From assembly GCA_963840785.1 (NCBI GenBank), contig CAWJAF010000007.1:186001-250000 (forward strand): a DNA stretch of 64,000 bases, read 5' to 3'. Positions within the stretch are counted from its first letter, which is position 1; every line of letters begins with the position of its first letter. The notes under the pieces are model-generated. The model saw only the letters and a list, made by a program, of their open reading frames with translations. It ran no database searches and had not been told where the DNA came from. The stretch comes from JALYOK01 sp963840785 (GTDB lineage: Bacteria > Pseudomonadota > Gammaproteobacteria > Burkholderiales > JALYOK01). Shown piece after piece: positions 53,281 through 62,359 of this stretch. The position numbers and the translations under genes were made by a program.

Positions 53281-54975
53281 TTACTCAAGCGTGAAGGCGA
53301 TTAGCATATGACCGAACTCTGCCTTATGCGCTTCGTCGCGGCCGAAGCCGGGCGTGCCGCCTAGGGCTTGAACAATCATTTGCTTGCCGCCCGCCGTGTA
53401 AGTTGCCGGGCCCGCTTTCGCTGCGACACCGGTGTCTACACTATAAAGCGTCTTGCCGGTTTTCGCGTCGGTGATACGGAACGAACCGCCTTGGGTGGTG
53501 TAAACCGTCACACCGCCTGCGGTCGTTAACATGCCGCCGGAATAACCCGGTTTGCCTTCGTCGTTAGCCCAGACAATTTTGCCGGACTTCGGATCGTAAG
53601 CGCGGTTCATTTCGTTGCCGAAAATAAACTCTTGATACGCGCCGAAATGACGGGCGTTGCTAATGACTTTGATTTCTTCAAAGCCATATTTCATCGCCGA
53701 TTCCGTCGAGGCCAAATACATCAAACCGGTCTTCGGGTTGTAGGCGTTCGGAAACATATTCACGCCACCGAGCAAGCCGGGAGAAATTTCAACCGGATCG
53801 CCACCTTCTTTCGGTAACGGAACCATGTCGATCGGACGGCCATCTTTGCCGTAACCTTTGATCCAAGTCATCTTGTCGACGAACTTGTCGCCCTTGATGT
53901 AGCTGCCATCTTTGATGTTGAGGTGATGAACATAACCCGTTTTATTGGGTTGCGCTACGACAGTCTTACCGTCCATCTTAATCAACAACGGGGTTTGCGG
54001 AAGGTCGTAATCCCAGGGGTCGCCCGGAACGCCGGTCCAACGCCATGTTACTTTGCCCGTATCCACATTGGTTGCGACGATACTGGCCGCACCGACGTTA
54101 TCCATTTTGCCGCCACCGCGGTTTTTCGGATTCCATTCATAGGCATTCGCCGTTCCGGTCAGGTATTGCTTGGTTTCCGGATCGTAGGAGCCGACGATCC
54201 ATGGGCCCGCGCCGCCGTAGGGCTTTGCTTCTTCCGGCCACGTATCGCCACCAGGCTCGCCCTTGGCGGGGATCATGTTAGCTTTCCATTTGATGTTGCC
54301 CGTGGCAGGATCAGCACCGACCACATAACCTTGCAGACCGCCCGTGTCCGTCGCGTTCATCGGGATGATGATCGTGCCGGGAACAGCCATCGCGCCAACA
54401 GTCATGAAGTAGCCATTGGAATCTTTCGATTTCGCGAAATCTTTCGGATAGGGAAAGCCCTCGGGCGCGTAATCTTTCACGAAAGCGGCTTTGCCGGTTT
54501 TCATGTTGATCGCGTGCATTTTCACATCGTTAGACAAGAAATAGATGTTGTCGCCATATACGGCCAGTCCGCGATGCTTACCGGTAAAGAACGGCACGTT
54601 GTAGCCGCCCCAATCGTCCGGCAGTTTGTGCTCATATTTCCAAATGATCGCGCCGGTTTTGCCGTCGATCGCGAAGACTTTATTGTCTTGCGGGAAATAG
54701 ATCACGCCGTCAACAACGGTTGGTGTGGCTTGCGCATCGGTTTTGCCGCCAACCGACATCATCCACGCGACTTTAACCTTACCGGCGTTGCCGGCGTTGA
54801 TTTTGTCTAAGGTGCTATAGCGATGTCCGGCGTAGTTACCGTTGGTGTGGATCCAGTTGTCGCCAGCTTCAGCGGCCAAGTTAGCGTCGGTCACGCCGGC
54901 GGATGCTGCGCTGCTAAGGCATGTCAGTGCCGCGGCAAGCAAGCTTAATGCAGGTTTGCGTAGTAAATGATTCAC
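53281..54975 (-). CDS. PQQ-dependent dehydrogenase with Asp-x-Asp (lanthanide-type) active site
   Basis: The 564-aa product has a signal peptide (LLAAALTCLSSAASA) and an eight-bladed beta-propeller rich in Gly-Trp-like docking repeats (GKTGAIIWKYE, TGNIKWKAN, TGKVTWRWTG). It matches the methanol/ethanol family of quinoproteins. The catalytic Asp322 is followed by Asp324 (DPWDYD), as in lanthanide-using XoxF-type enzymes, while Ca-type MxaF has Ala there. Asn277 (TANAYEWN) fits the metal ligand. The vicinal Cys pair normally near residue 130 is absent (FTGKHRGLAVYG) and the usual Glu ligand appears as Asp210 (MNATDTGG). Family certain; metal type inferred from the motif only. Confidence 0.9.
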   Translation of the reverse strand: MNHLLRKPALSLLAAALTCLSSAASAGVTDANLAAEAGDNWIHTNGNYAGHRYSTLDKINAGNAGKVKVAWMMSVGGKTDAQATPTVVDGVIYFPQDNKVFAIDGKTGAIIWKYEHKLPDDWGGYNVPFFTGKHRGLAVYGDNIYFLSNDVKMHAINMKTGKAAFVKDYAPEGFPYPKDFAKSKDSNGYFMTVGAMAVPGTIIIPMNATDTGGLQGYVVGADPATGNIKWKANMIPAKGEPGGDTWPEEAKPYGGAGPWIVGSYDPETKQYLTGTANAYEWNPKNRGGGKMDNVGAASIVATNVDTGKVTWRWTGVPGDPWDYDLPQTPLLIKMDGKTVVAQPNKTGYVHHLNIKDGSYIKGDKFVDKMTWIKGYGKDGRPIDMVPLPKEGGDPVEISPGLLGGVNMFPNAYNPKTGLMYLASTESAMKYGFEEIKVISNARHFGAYQEFIFGNEMNRAYDPKSGKIVWANDEGKPGYSGGMLTTAGGVTVYTTQGGSFRITDAKTGKTLYSVDTGVAAKAGPATYTAGGKQMIVQALGGTPGFGRDEAHKAEFGHMLIAFTLE

Positions 54976-55141
54976 GAATTTCCTCCTCGTGTAATTTTTG
55001 ATAGTACAAAAGGTGGCCGGCTAGTACTTCGACCACAGGTGCCCTCAAAACTTTTCCACCGTGAGACAGTTGTCGCAACAGCAGAAACTTCATCTTAATC
55101 CAATCGGAATCGTGCGGCGAGAGAAATTTTGACGTTTTAGC

Positions 55142-55600
55142 CTAGGGGACTTTGGGCGGTTGATTAGGTTGCGCCGCGTCGCAAGCGCCGGGTGGCGCTA
55201 GGAAGGCGAATCGGCGCGGGTCGTCCGTTTGGGCAAGAAATTTGTTTTGGATATCGTAGGCGTCGCTCTCCTCTGCAGCGTAGCGCGCACAACCCGGTGC
55301 TTCACCGGAAAACCGCCCGCTCGAATGCTGCATGAAATGGACTAATTCGTGCACTAAAATTGAGCGGTCGTAAAAATCGCCTTTCAAATTTAACGCAGCG
55401 TCGATAAAAATACCTTCGTCCGGCGTGTAAAAAGCGCGTGCTCGGCACGGCTTAGCGCAAACGCGTTGTTGAATTTGTGCCGCAGAAACAACGTGAACAT
55501 TGGGCCGCTCGGTAGGAATGGCATAGCCGGAAATGGCATTGATATTGAGCAAAAGACTGCTCACCAAAGCTTGAATGCTGAGTAGATCCATAGATATCAT
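55142..55600 (-). CDS. DUF6647-like exported protein with HExxH motif
   Basis: The product (152 aa from the ATG at 55600) has a hydrophobic N-terminal segment (LLSIQALVSSLLLNINAIS) and a zinc-protease-like motif VHELVHFMQHSSG, followed by CARYAAEESDAYDIQNKFL, where a downstream Glu could be the third ligand. The layout fits the DUF6647 proteins. A longer frame reaches 55807 but overlaps the dtd gene and lacks support. Peptidase activity is inferred from the motif only. Confidence 0.65.
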   Translation of the reverse strand: MISMDLLSIQALVSSLLLNINAISGYAIPTERPNVHVVSAAQIQQRVCAKPCRARAFYTPDEGIFIDAALNLKGDFYDRSILVHELVHFMQHSSGRFSGEAPGCARYAAEESDAYDIQNKFLAQTDDPRRFAFLAPPGACDAAQPNQPPKVP

Positions 55601-55684
55601 TGGTGTTTTTATTAATTGTTGGAACACACCGCTGCGACTTAGTTCGCCATCGGGCTCAAGCCCGCAATTTTTCGGACGATATGG

Positions 55685-56137
55685 GTGATCGCACTTTTGC
55701 AACGGGTAACTCGCGCGGCAGTCGCGGTACGTGGGGAAAGCATCGGCGCTATCGGCCCTGGGCTGCTCGTGTTCATCGGCGTTGAGCGTGGCGACGGCAA
55801 AACTCAAGCGGATCGATTGCTGCAGCGAATGCTTAACTATCGAATGTTTCCAGATGCCGCCGGCAAAATGAATCTATCCCTGCGCGACACCGCCGGCGGC
55901 CTCTTGCTCGTTTCTCAGTTCACGCTTGCGGCGGATACCAACAGCGGCAATCGTCCGAGCTTTACGCCTGCCGCATCGCCGGACGAAGGCGAAAAATGGT
56001 TCGATTATGTTGTGAACCAAGCTCGCGTCCATCACGCTGTCGTGCAAACCGGCCGATTCGGCGCTGACATGCAAGTGAGTTTGGTGAACGATGGGCCCGT
56101 GACTTTTTGGTTGCGGGCCGCGCCGCGCGAGGCATAG
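55685..56137 (+). CDS. dtd: D-aminoacyl-tRNA deacylase Dtd
   Basis: The 150-aa product shows MIALLQRVTRAAVAVRGESIGAIGPGLLVFIGVE, LLLVSQFTLAADTNSGNRPSF (the SQFTL motif) and a C-terminal end VNDGPVTFWL (the NXGPVT motif), both of which form the dimeric active site. Dtd removes D-amino acids mis-attached to tRNA. The start is the GTG at 55685. Single gene, divergent from the DUF6647-like gene. Intact. Confidence 0.94.
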   Translation: MIALLQRVTRAAVAVRGESIGAIGPGLLVFIGVERGDGKTQADRLLQRMLNYRMFPDAAGKMNLSLRDTAGGLLLVSQFTLAADTNSGNRPSFTPAASPDEGEKWFDYVVNQARVHHAVVQTGRFGADMQVSLVNDGPVTFWLRAAPREA

Positions 56138-56411
56138 TAGGCGCGGCAGCGCCAACTCTGTTATTCTAGCTGCTCAACAACAATCCTCCTTTTCTTGGAG
56201 GAAAACGGGACGAATTCTTCGTCACCGATTTCACCAACCGCCATACGTCGAAATCAATGAATTTCGTACGTCAAAAGTTTACCCGTCCAGAAGCCGCGTC
56301 CCGCTTGCTCCTTAGGGCATACCTTGCCAGAAGCAAGTCTGGGTGCGAATCTCCGGGCATGTATCGTTGAATTGAGAAATGAATATCCATCTGAGAGGGA
56401 GATGCAAAAGA
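56138..56411. repeat. Intergenic region with repeat remnant
   Basis: At about 56285-56345 there is CCGCGTCCCGCTTGCTCCTT, matching the flanks at 8658 and 32720, without the CATGGATA core. Near 56385-56411 a purine-rich stretch may serve as the ribosome site for the next gene. No gene. Confidence 0.5.
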
Positions 56412-59400
56412 ATGGCCGAACGTCCGAATTACATTTATCAAGGCGGCAATGTGATGATGCATTCGCCGCTAAATCTGACCAATTCCGAGATGTATGGTTT
56501 CTTCGTCAAAGGCGATCTCGTGAAGTTACAAGCGAGCGTCGACAAAACACTAAACCAAGTTGCTGCGGGGCGCATGCAATTCAAAGTGCTCTCGCCGTTT
56601 GTCATGCTGACATTCACTCGCGTTAATCACGCCAATTCCGCCAATCCAATCGACCAGGCCAAAGGATGGGGCGAGGAGACGGACATCGTCACCTGGGTGA
56701 TGGTCGGCCAGATGGAGCAGGTCAATGGCAAGCCCGTGCTCAAGGAAATTTTTTCTTACCCAGTTCACATCTGGGTAAACGACTGCATGGCATTGATCAA
56801 TGGCCGCGAACTTTACGGCTACCCGAAATACGAATGCCAATACACCATGCCCGCAACCGGTGGCGATCCCGACAACTTTACGCTTGCGGCGAAAGGCTTC
56901 GAGCCATTCTCGCCAACGACACAGCTTGCGATGCATCCGCTGTTCGAAATCACCGCGACCGACAAAAGCCGCGCCCATCGGCCATTCAGTAACATTATCA
57001 AATTGATGGAAGAAGGATTCGCGATTCTGAAATCGGAGCCGGATCTCCTCGATCTGGATGTCGCGGAAATCCCGAACTTCATTGAGCTGATGTTTAAGCC
57101 GCAAGTGCAGCAAATTTTTCTAAAACAGTTTCCCGATAGCACGGGCGGGAAGGCGGTGTATCAAGCCATCGTCGCGGCGCCAGCGAAAGTCGATGCGATC
57201 CACAAAGTCGAATTACTCGGTTACAAGTATCAATGCGATCTGCACAAGTTCGATAGTTTTCCGTTGAACGACACGCTCGGCTTCCAGCTCGGCGTGCAGG
57301 ATGCGATTCTCCCTTTCCATGTGAATTTCGATTTCTCGGTGACCGAAGGCGAAGAGCTGGTCAACAATTCACAAATTGAGCCGAAGAAAATCGCGATTCT
57401 CGGCGGTGGCGTGAGTTCGATCACCGCCGCGTTTTACCTGACCGATCAACCGGGCTGGCAAAACAATTACGACATTACGGTGTACCAAATGGGTTGGCGA
57501 CTCGGCGGCAAAGGCGCGAGCGGTCGCAACGCGAAATACGGCCAACGCATCGAAGAGCACGGACTGCATATTTGGTTTGGGTTCTATGAGAACGCGTTCG
57601 CGATGATGCAAAAAGCCTACGGCCTCTTGGATCGCCCGCCGGGCGCGCCGCTGCGCACATGGCAAGACGCGTTCAAACCGCAGCATTTCGTCGCGCTAAC
57701 GGAGTTTATCGATAGCCAATGGAAAATTTGGCCGGTCGACACGCCGATCAAACCCGGCGTGCCCGGAACTGCAAGCGAAGAGCTGACGCTGTGGCAGATC
57801 GTCGTGACGGTTTACGAATGGATCAAGAAAATTTTTGGTGAGCTGACTGCGCACCATCTCGCCGCGAACACCTCGGCGGCCGAGCCGAACGAGTTCGGCA
57901 ACTTGCTGCATCGCTTGGTGAGCGGCGCGCGCGATATCGTCTCCGGCGTTTCCGCAACGGTAACGACTCTCGCGGCGTTCGTTAAGCAGTTGCCAAGCGA
58001 AATTGAGATGCATCAAGACGGCAAGCACCCCGTGTTGCACGCGGCGTTGTCGGGCATTCGGCAATGGCTGGAAAAGGAAATCGTTCACCAGCTCGACACC
58101 GACGAAAAGTTGCGGCGCTTGTTTATCATGGCCGATCTTGGGATCACCTCGCTCATCGGTATGCTCGAAGACGGCGTGTTGCAGGACGGATTCGATGTCA
58201 TCAACGACATCGATTTTTACGATTGGTTGACCAAGCACGGCGCCAACAAAACGTTCACGGTCCACTCGGCGCCGGTACGTGGTTTCTACGATTTAGTGTT
58301 CGCCTACGACAACGGCGATTACGCCAAGCCCAACATCGAAGCGGGCACGATGCTGCGCGGCATGTTGAAAGTCGCGTTTGCCTACCAAGGCGGCATGATG
58401 TGGAAGATGCAAGCAGGCATGGGCGACACGATTTTTACGCCGCTTTACCAGGTGTTAAAACAACGCGGTGTGAAATTTAACTTCTTTCACAAAGTGGAGG
58501 AACTGATTCCCGACGGCGACAGCATCGGCGAGATTCGTATCACCCAACAAGTCGATCTCATCGCCGATTACGATCCGTTCGTGAATGTGAAAGGATTGGA
58601 TTGCTGGCCGAGCAAACCTAACTATCAGTTCATCGATCCAAAGCAAGTGACGTTGTTACAGGATAATCACGTGAATCTCGAATCGAATTGGAGCGATTGG
58701 CCTGCGCTTTATCGGCAAACGTTCGGCAAACCGCTGCCGACGATCGCGCTTAAACAAGGCGTTGATTTCGATGAAGTCGTGTTCGGCATTGGCGTCGCGC
58801 CGCTGATTGATCTTTGTCCGAAGTTGTTAGCGCAAAGTCCGGCGCTGAAAGCTACTGCGGAGAAAGTGAAAGCCGTTGCTACCGAGGCCTATCAAGTGTG
58901 GCTCACGCAAGACGTTAAGCAATTGGGTTGGAGCAATTGGCCGGCCGACGAACAAGAGCCAGTCTTAAGCGGTTTCACCGAGCCGTTCGACACCTGGGCG
59001 CCGATGGATCAACTGCTGGCGCGAGAAGATTGGCCAGCGGAAATGACGCCGAAAAATGTGTCGTACTTTTGCAGTGCGATGCCAATCGATAAGTTTCCAC
59101 CGCCGACGGAAACTAGTTTTCCGGCGATCTGTGCTGCGCGCGTGAAACAAGATGCGCTGAATCAACTTGGTAGCCAAATTTATTCGCTGTGGCCGAAAGC
59201 GGCGGCTAAGGATTCGTTTAAGTGGTCGTGGCTGCTGGCGCCAGCCGATCGATCGGGGCAACAGCGTTTCGACAGCCAGTTCTGGCGCGCCAACATCGAT
59301 CCGTCGGAACGCTACGTAATTTCCGTCGTCGGCAGCAGCAAGTATCGACTCGATACCAATGGTTCGGGGTTCAAAAATCTTTATCTGACCGGCGATTGGA

Positions 59401-59513
59401 TCAAAACAGGGCTTAACGCCGGGTGTGTCGAAGCGGCGGCGATGGCCGGCATGCAAGCATCGCGCGCGATCAGCGGCTATCCGGTTTCGATCAAAGGAGA
59501 AAGCGGCTTTTAA
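56412..59513 (+). CDS. Acetoacetate-decarboxylase-like domain fused to an FAD-dependent oxidoreductase
   Basis: The 1033-aa product has two parts. Residues about 1-300 look like the acetoacetate decarboxylase superfamily: FKVLSPFVMLTFTRV and a GRELYGYPKYE block in which Lys139 aligns with the Schiff-base Lys, but the neighbouring Lys (GYPKK in the classic enzyme) is Tyr140. From about residue 330 an FAD Rossmann fold begins (IAILGGGVSSITAAFYL), then YQMGWRLGGKGASGRN and LHIWFGFYENAFAMM, as in carotene-desaturase-like flavoproteins; the C-terminal NLYLTGDWIKTGLNAGCVEAAAMAG is the flavin-closing block. The ATG at 56412 is chosen for its AGGGAGA; an earlier ATG lies at 56379. Clean frame. Substrate unknown. 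Confidence 0.83.
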   Translation: MAERPNYIYQGGNVMMHSPLNLTNSEMYGFFVKGDLVKLQASVDKTLNQVAAGRMQFKVLSPFVMLTFTRVNHANSANPIDQAKGWGEETDIVTWVMVGQMEQVNGKPVLKEIFSYPVHIWVNDCMALINGRELYGYPKYECQYTMPATGGDPDNFTLAAKGFEPFSPTTQLAMHPLFEITATDKSRAHRPFSNIIKLMEEGFAILKSEPDLLDLDVAEIPNFIELMFKPQVQQIFLKQFPDSTGGKAVYQAIVAAPAKVDAIHKVELLGYKYQCDLHKFDSFPLNDTLGFQLGVQDAILPFHVNFDFSVTEGEELVNNSQIEPKKIAILGGGVSSITAAFYLTDQPGWQNNYDITVYQMGWRLGGKGASGRNAKYGQRIEEHGLHIWFGFYENAFAMMQKAYGLLDRPPGAPLRTWQDAFKPQHFVALTEFIDSQWKIWPVDTPIKPGVPGTASEELTLWQIVVTVYEWIKKIFGELTAHHLAANTSAAEPNEFGNLLHRLVSGARDIVSGVSATVTTLAAFVKQLPSEIEMHQDGKHPVLHAALSGIRQWLEKEIVHQLDTDEKLRRLFIMADLGITSLIGMLEDGVLQDGFDVINDIDFYDWLTKHGANKTFTVHSAPVRGFYDLVFAYDNGDYAKPNIEAGTMLRGMLKVAFAYQGGMMWKMQAGMGDTIFTPLYQVLKQRGVKFNFFHKVEELIPDGDSIGEIRITQQVDLIADYDPFVNVKGLDCWPSKPNYQFIDPKQVTLLQDNHVNLESNWSDWPALYRQTFGKPLPTIALKQGVDFDEVVFGIGVAPLIDLCPKLLAQSPALKATAEKVKAVATEAYQVWLTQDVKQLGWSNWPADEQEPVLSGFTEPFDTWAPMDQLLAREDWPAEMTPKNVSYFCSAMPIDKFPPPTETSFPAICAARVKQDALNQLGSQIYSLWPKAAAKDSFKWSWLLAPADRSGQQRFDSQFWRANIDPSERYVISVVGSSKYRLDTNGSGFKNLYLTGDWIKTGLNAGCVEAAAMAGMQASRAISGYPVSIKGESGF

Positions 59514-59523
59514 GAAGGCGCCG

Positions 59524-59575
59524 CGTGGATATTGGCTCGTGGCTTATTTATGGACTAGGCGCCAATATCCATGGG
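59524..59575. repeat. Hairpin-family element with two inverted core copies between convergent genes
   Basis: TGGATATTGGC (59526-59536) and GCCAATATCCA (59561-59571) are exact reverse complements, so the core occurs once on each strand. The element lies between the stops of the flavoprotein fusion and the GGDEF gene (72 bases apart) and could end both transcripts. Confidence 0.82.
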
Positions 59576-59584
59576 GTGCTCGCC

Positions 59585-61261
59585 TTAGCTTGGTTTAAGC
59601 GACGGATGACGCCAGGTTTTTTTCATCGATTTGTGTTCGTACATGCGCAGGTCCGCGGCATTGAATACTTCGGCCGGAGTACTGCTTTCGCTGGCGAAGG
59701 CGATGCCGAAACTGACGCCCGATTCACCAAATCCTTGTGTGCTAAGCGATCGATCGATTGCTTCCATTTTTTCACGCACGATCGCCGCGTGATGTTTTTG
59801 CGCGAGTACCGCAAACTCATCCCCGCCGAGCCGATAGCTCAGAACATGATCGATGTTGAGATCCGCCAGCGCTTGGGCGAATGCGCGCAGTAAATCGTCG
59901 CCGCGCGCATGGCCGTATTTGTCATTAATCAGCTTGAGGCCATCCAAATCCACCAAGACCAACATCGGCTGATGATCGTCATCCTCCATGAACGAAATTT
60001 TTAGCTCTTGGTGAAACTTAAGATCGAAGGCATGGCGATTGCCGATGCCGGTCATCGAATCGGTATGGGCAAGCTTAAGCGCGTGGTTAAGCTGCATCAG
60101 ATAACTATCTTTTTCCATCCCGAGGAGTTTGATTTTATCGGCGAGCGCGAAGGCTAAAAGAATGCCGTCAACGGTGCCGCCGACCAAGGTGAACAGCTCG
60201 GAATTTTGGATCATGTCGTTCATTAGCCCAAGATTGGGCGGCAAAATTAGCGCGCCTGGAATCAATAGCGCGATGAACGCCAGCGCGAAAAACCGAGCGG
60301 GCCGATAACCACTGCGCCACGAAACCAAGCCGCACACGATGGCGAGCGGTAACCACAGACTAATCACGGTGGATGCAACAATATGCGCATACTTTTGCGC
60401 GAAAAAATTAATCGGTAGCAGCAACAGGGACGCGACCATCGCCCATACGCAAAGCTTCGCCAGCCGCGGAAAATTTTGGCGAAGCTTGAGAAAATCCAAG
60501 CAAAAGAGCGCACTGGCGACCGGCGTAAGGAAGAACGGGATGTAGTGCAACGATAAATTCCGCAAGCCAAATAAATGCGCGGGAATATGGAACACGAATG
60601 CCCAGCCGATGCCGAACACAATCAGATATAGCGCGTAATACAACGCGCTTTTATCGCGGGTCGATGCGAAGAGCATGATGTTGAACAGCGCGAGCGCAGT
60701 CACGGCGCCTAAGCAGCCGAGGATCCAAACATTGTCATTGATCACGCGGGCGCGGTAACTCGATGTCGGCAATACCTCGAAGCGCGGGTTGGAGGCAAAA
60801 TAAGGACTGGAAAATTTGATCAGAATTCGATAGTCGACATTCGGCTGCAATACCATCGATTTGCCGTAATGCAGCATAAATTCGTGATCGTGACGATAGC
60901 CGGTTTGCAATTGCTGCACCGAGCCATCCGGCGCGTAAATACGTGCTTCGACGCGGTCGATCAAGGTATTGTTGGGGTCCAACACCCACTCGGTGGTCGC
61001 TTGAGAATGTCGAACATCGGCGTAGAGCCAATAACTGCCGCCGAACAGGTTAACTTTTGCCGCCGGGCTGCGCTGCCCTAACCACGTCGTTAGCGAATTG
61101 GGACTGTCCGGAAACGCCAATTCGTCGGCGCCGAATAGCCGACCCGAATCGGCCAGGTCGATCGATTTATCAGCGACCGTGGATGCCGAATGCGCCGTTG
61201 CAATCGCAAACAAGCAAAGCGCTACGAAACTAAACTTGGCGATTTTTATGATATTAAACAT
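59585..61261 (-). CDS. 7TMR-DISM/GGDEF diguanylate cyclase
   Basis: The 558-aa product has a signal peptide (FSFVALCLFAIATAHSAS), a periplasmic DISMED2-like domain (about residues 35-165), seven transmembrane helices (from ILGCLGAVTALALFNIMLF to about residue 390) and a GGDEF domain with active site YRLGGDEFAVLA; no RxxD inhibitory site precedes it by five residues. It should make cyclic di-GMP in response to a periplasmic ligand. The ATG at 61261 (MFNIIKIAKF) is chosen as the open frame upstream has no signal. Intact. Confidence 0.9.
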   Translation of the reverse strand: MFNIIKIAKFSFVALCLFAIATAHSASTVADKSIDLADSGRLFGADELAFPDSPNSLTTWLGQRSPAAKVNLFGGSYWLYADVRHSQATTEWVLDPNNTLIDRVEARIYAPDGSVQQLQTGYRHDHEFMLHYGKSMVLQPNVDYRILIKFSSPYFASNPRFEVLPTSSYRARVINDNVWILGCLGAVTALALFNIMLFASTRDKSALYYALYLIVFGIGWAFVFHIPAHLFGLRNLSLHYIPFFLTPVASALFCLDFLKLRQNFPRLAKLCVWAMVASLLLLPINFFAQKYAHIVASTVISLWLPLAIVCGLVSWRSGYRPARFFALAFIALLIPGALILPPNLGLMNDMIQNSELFTLVGGTVDGILLAFALADKIKLLGMEKDSYLMQLNHALKLAHTDSMTGIGNRHAFDLKFHQELKISFMEDDDHQPMLVLVDLDGLKLINDKYGHARGDDLLRAFAQALADLNIDHVLSYRLGGDEFAVLAQKHHAAIVREKMEAIDRSLSTQGFGESGVSFGIAFASESSTPAEVFNAADLRMYEHKSMKKTWRHPSLKPS

Positions 61262-61416
61262 TCGCCGTCCTGATTGACCACCGCTTGTCCCTCGTTGGCT
61301 TGGCCTGACGTTCCCCCAACAGGTTTGTATCAGGTCTAACACGCCTGCGTCAATTACTTATACCGGCTACACTCGAACAAATTAAAACAGTGTTGCGGGC
61401 GCCATGAACGAGGGTG

Positions 61417-62340
61417 TTATTTCTCTAAGTCTTCTTGTTCAATCTGCAAATAGGCGCGATGCACGTTCTTATGATGTTGCTCGCGGTACAACACCCAATT
61501 TTCGAATTCGGGTAAACCGCCCATTTTTTCCGCATCGCTTAGGGAAACATTTTCTTCGAATAATGCCCGAGCCTTGCGCTCGATTGCACTTAAGTAAGCG
61601 GCAAATGCGGGAATCGCCGTGCGGTCGCTGATGGGGCCATGGCCTGGAACGATGCGCGTGATCGGGAAGCTCTGCAATTTAGTCAGCACTTTCTGCCAAT
61701 CTTTTAGTTTGGAATCGCGCAACTCGGGAACACGGCCGATGTCGACCAAACCGCCGGCGAATAACACGCCGCTGTCGCGGTGAAATACCGCAATATCGCC
61801 CGCAGTATTGCCCCAGCCAAGCACGTGCAGTTCCAGCGTCATGCCGGCCACGCTGATGAATTCCGACGCGTCGATTTGCTGGTCGGGAACAGCAACTTTG
61901 CTACCGCGCATTTCCTTCAGACCAAGGGATTCTTTAAGGTGATGCAAGCAATTTTCGCAACGCGATTGCATGAGTTGCGCAGTTTTGACGTGGGTCAAAA
62001 TCGGGATTTTCTGCTGCTGAAAATACGAAGCCCCGAACAGAAATTCCTGATGGGCATGGGTAACGACAGCGAGGCGAATCGGAAGCTTGCTGATACGCTT
62101 AATTGCGCTGGCCATCTCCCGCGCGTAGCGATAGGAAACGCCGGTATCGACGACAATGATGCCTTCCGGCGCGATGATGAAACCGGCGTTGCCGATGTGG
62201 CCGCGATTGCGCGGCGACACCTCGCCAATATCGCCGATAAACGCGTAAACGTTATCGGCGACGGCTACCGGCGTAAGTGACGCGGCAGCCGCAAATTGAA
62301 TCGAGGCGAGGCAAAAGACAACGAGGCGAATTAGCCACAC
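61417..62340 (-). CDS. Metallo-beta-lactamase-fold exported protein with degenerate metal site
   Basis: The 307-aa product has a signal peptide (LVVFCLASIQFAAAA) and the MBL core: GHIGNAGFIIAPEGIIVVDTG, VVTHAHQEFLFGASYF, WGNTAGDIAVF, LFAGGLVDIG, RIVPGHGPI. In active MBLs the motif is HxHxDH; here positions 95-100 are HAHQEF, the usual His of HTxGD is Asn178, and the Asp of TGDL is Gly. His95, His97 and His234 remain. It resembles the SoxH-like or quinoprotein-linked MBL proteins, but a two-metal site cannot be complete. The frame is clean, so this is not an indel effect. Confidence 0.82.
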   Translation of the reverse strand: MWLIRLVVFCLASIQFAAAASLTPVAVADNVYAFIGDIGEVSPRNRGHIGNAGFIIAPEGIIVVDTGVSYRYAREMASAIKRISKLPIRLAVVTHAHQEFLFGASYFQQQKIPILTHVKTAQLMQSRCENCLHHLKESLGLKEMRGSKVAVPDQQIDASEFISVAGMTLELHVLGWGNTAGDIAVFHRDSGVLFAGGLVDIGRVPELRDSKLKDWQKVLTKLQSFPITRIVPGHGPISDRTAIPAFAAYLSAIERKARALFEENVSLSDAEKMGGLPEFENWVLYREQHHKNVHRAYLQIEQEDLEK

Positions 62341-62359
62341 GAGAAAAACGATTTATGTT

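Noticed and set aside
53923..54810. Long open frame antisense to the PQQ dehydrogenase (295 aa)
   Set aside because: It is a shadow of the clearly conserved dehydrogenase coding strand, arising from GC-biased third positions.
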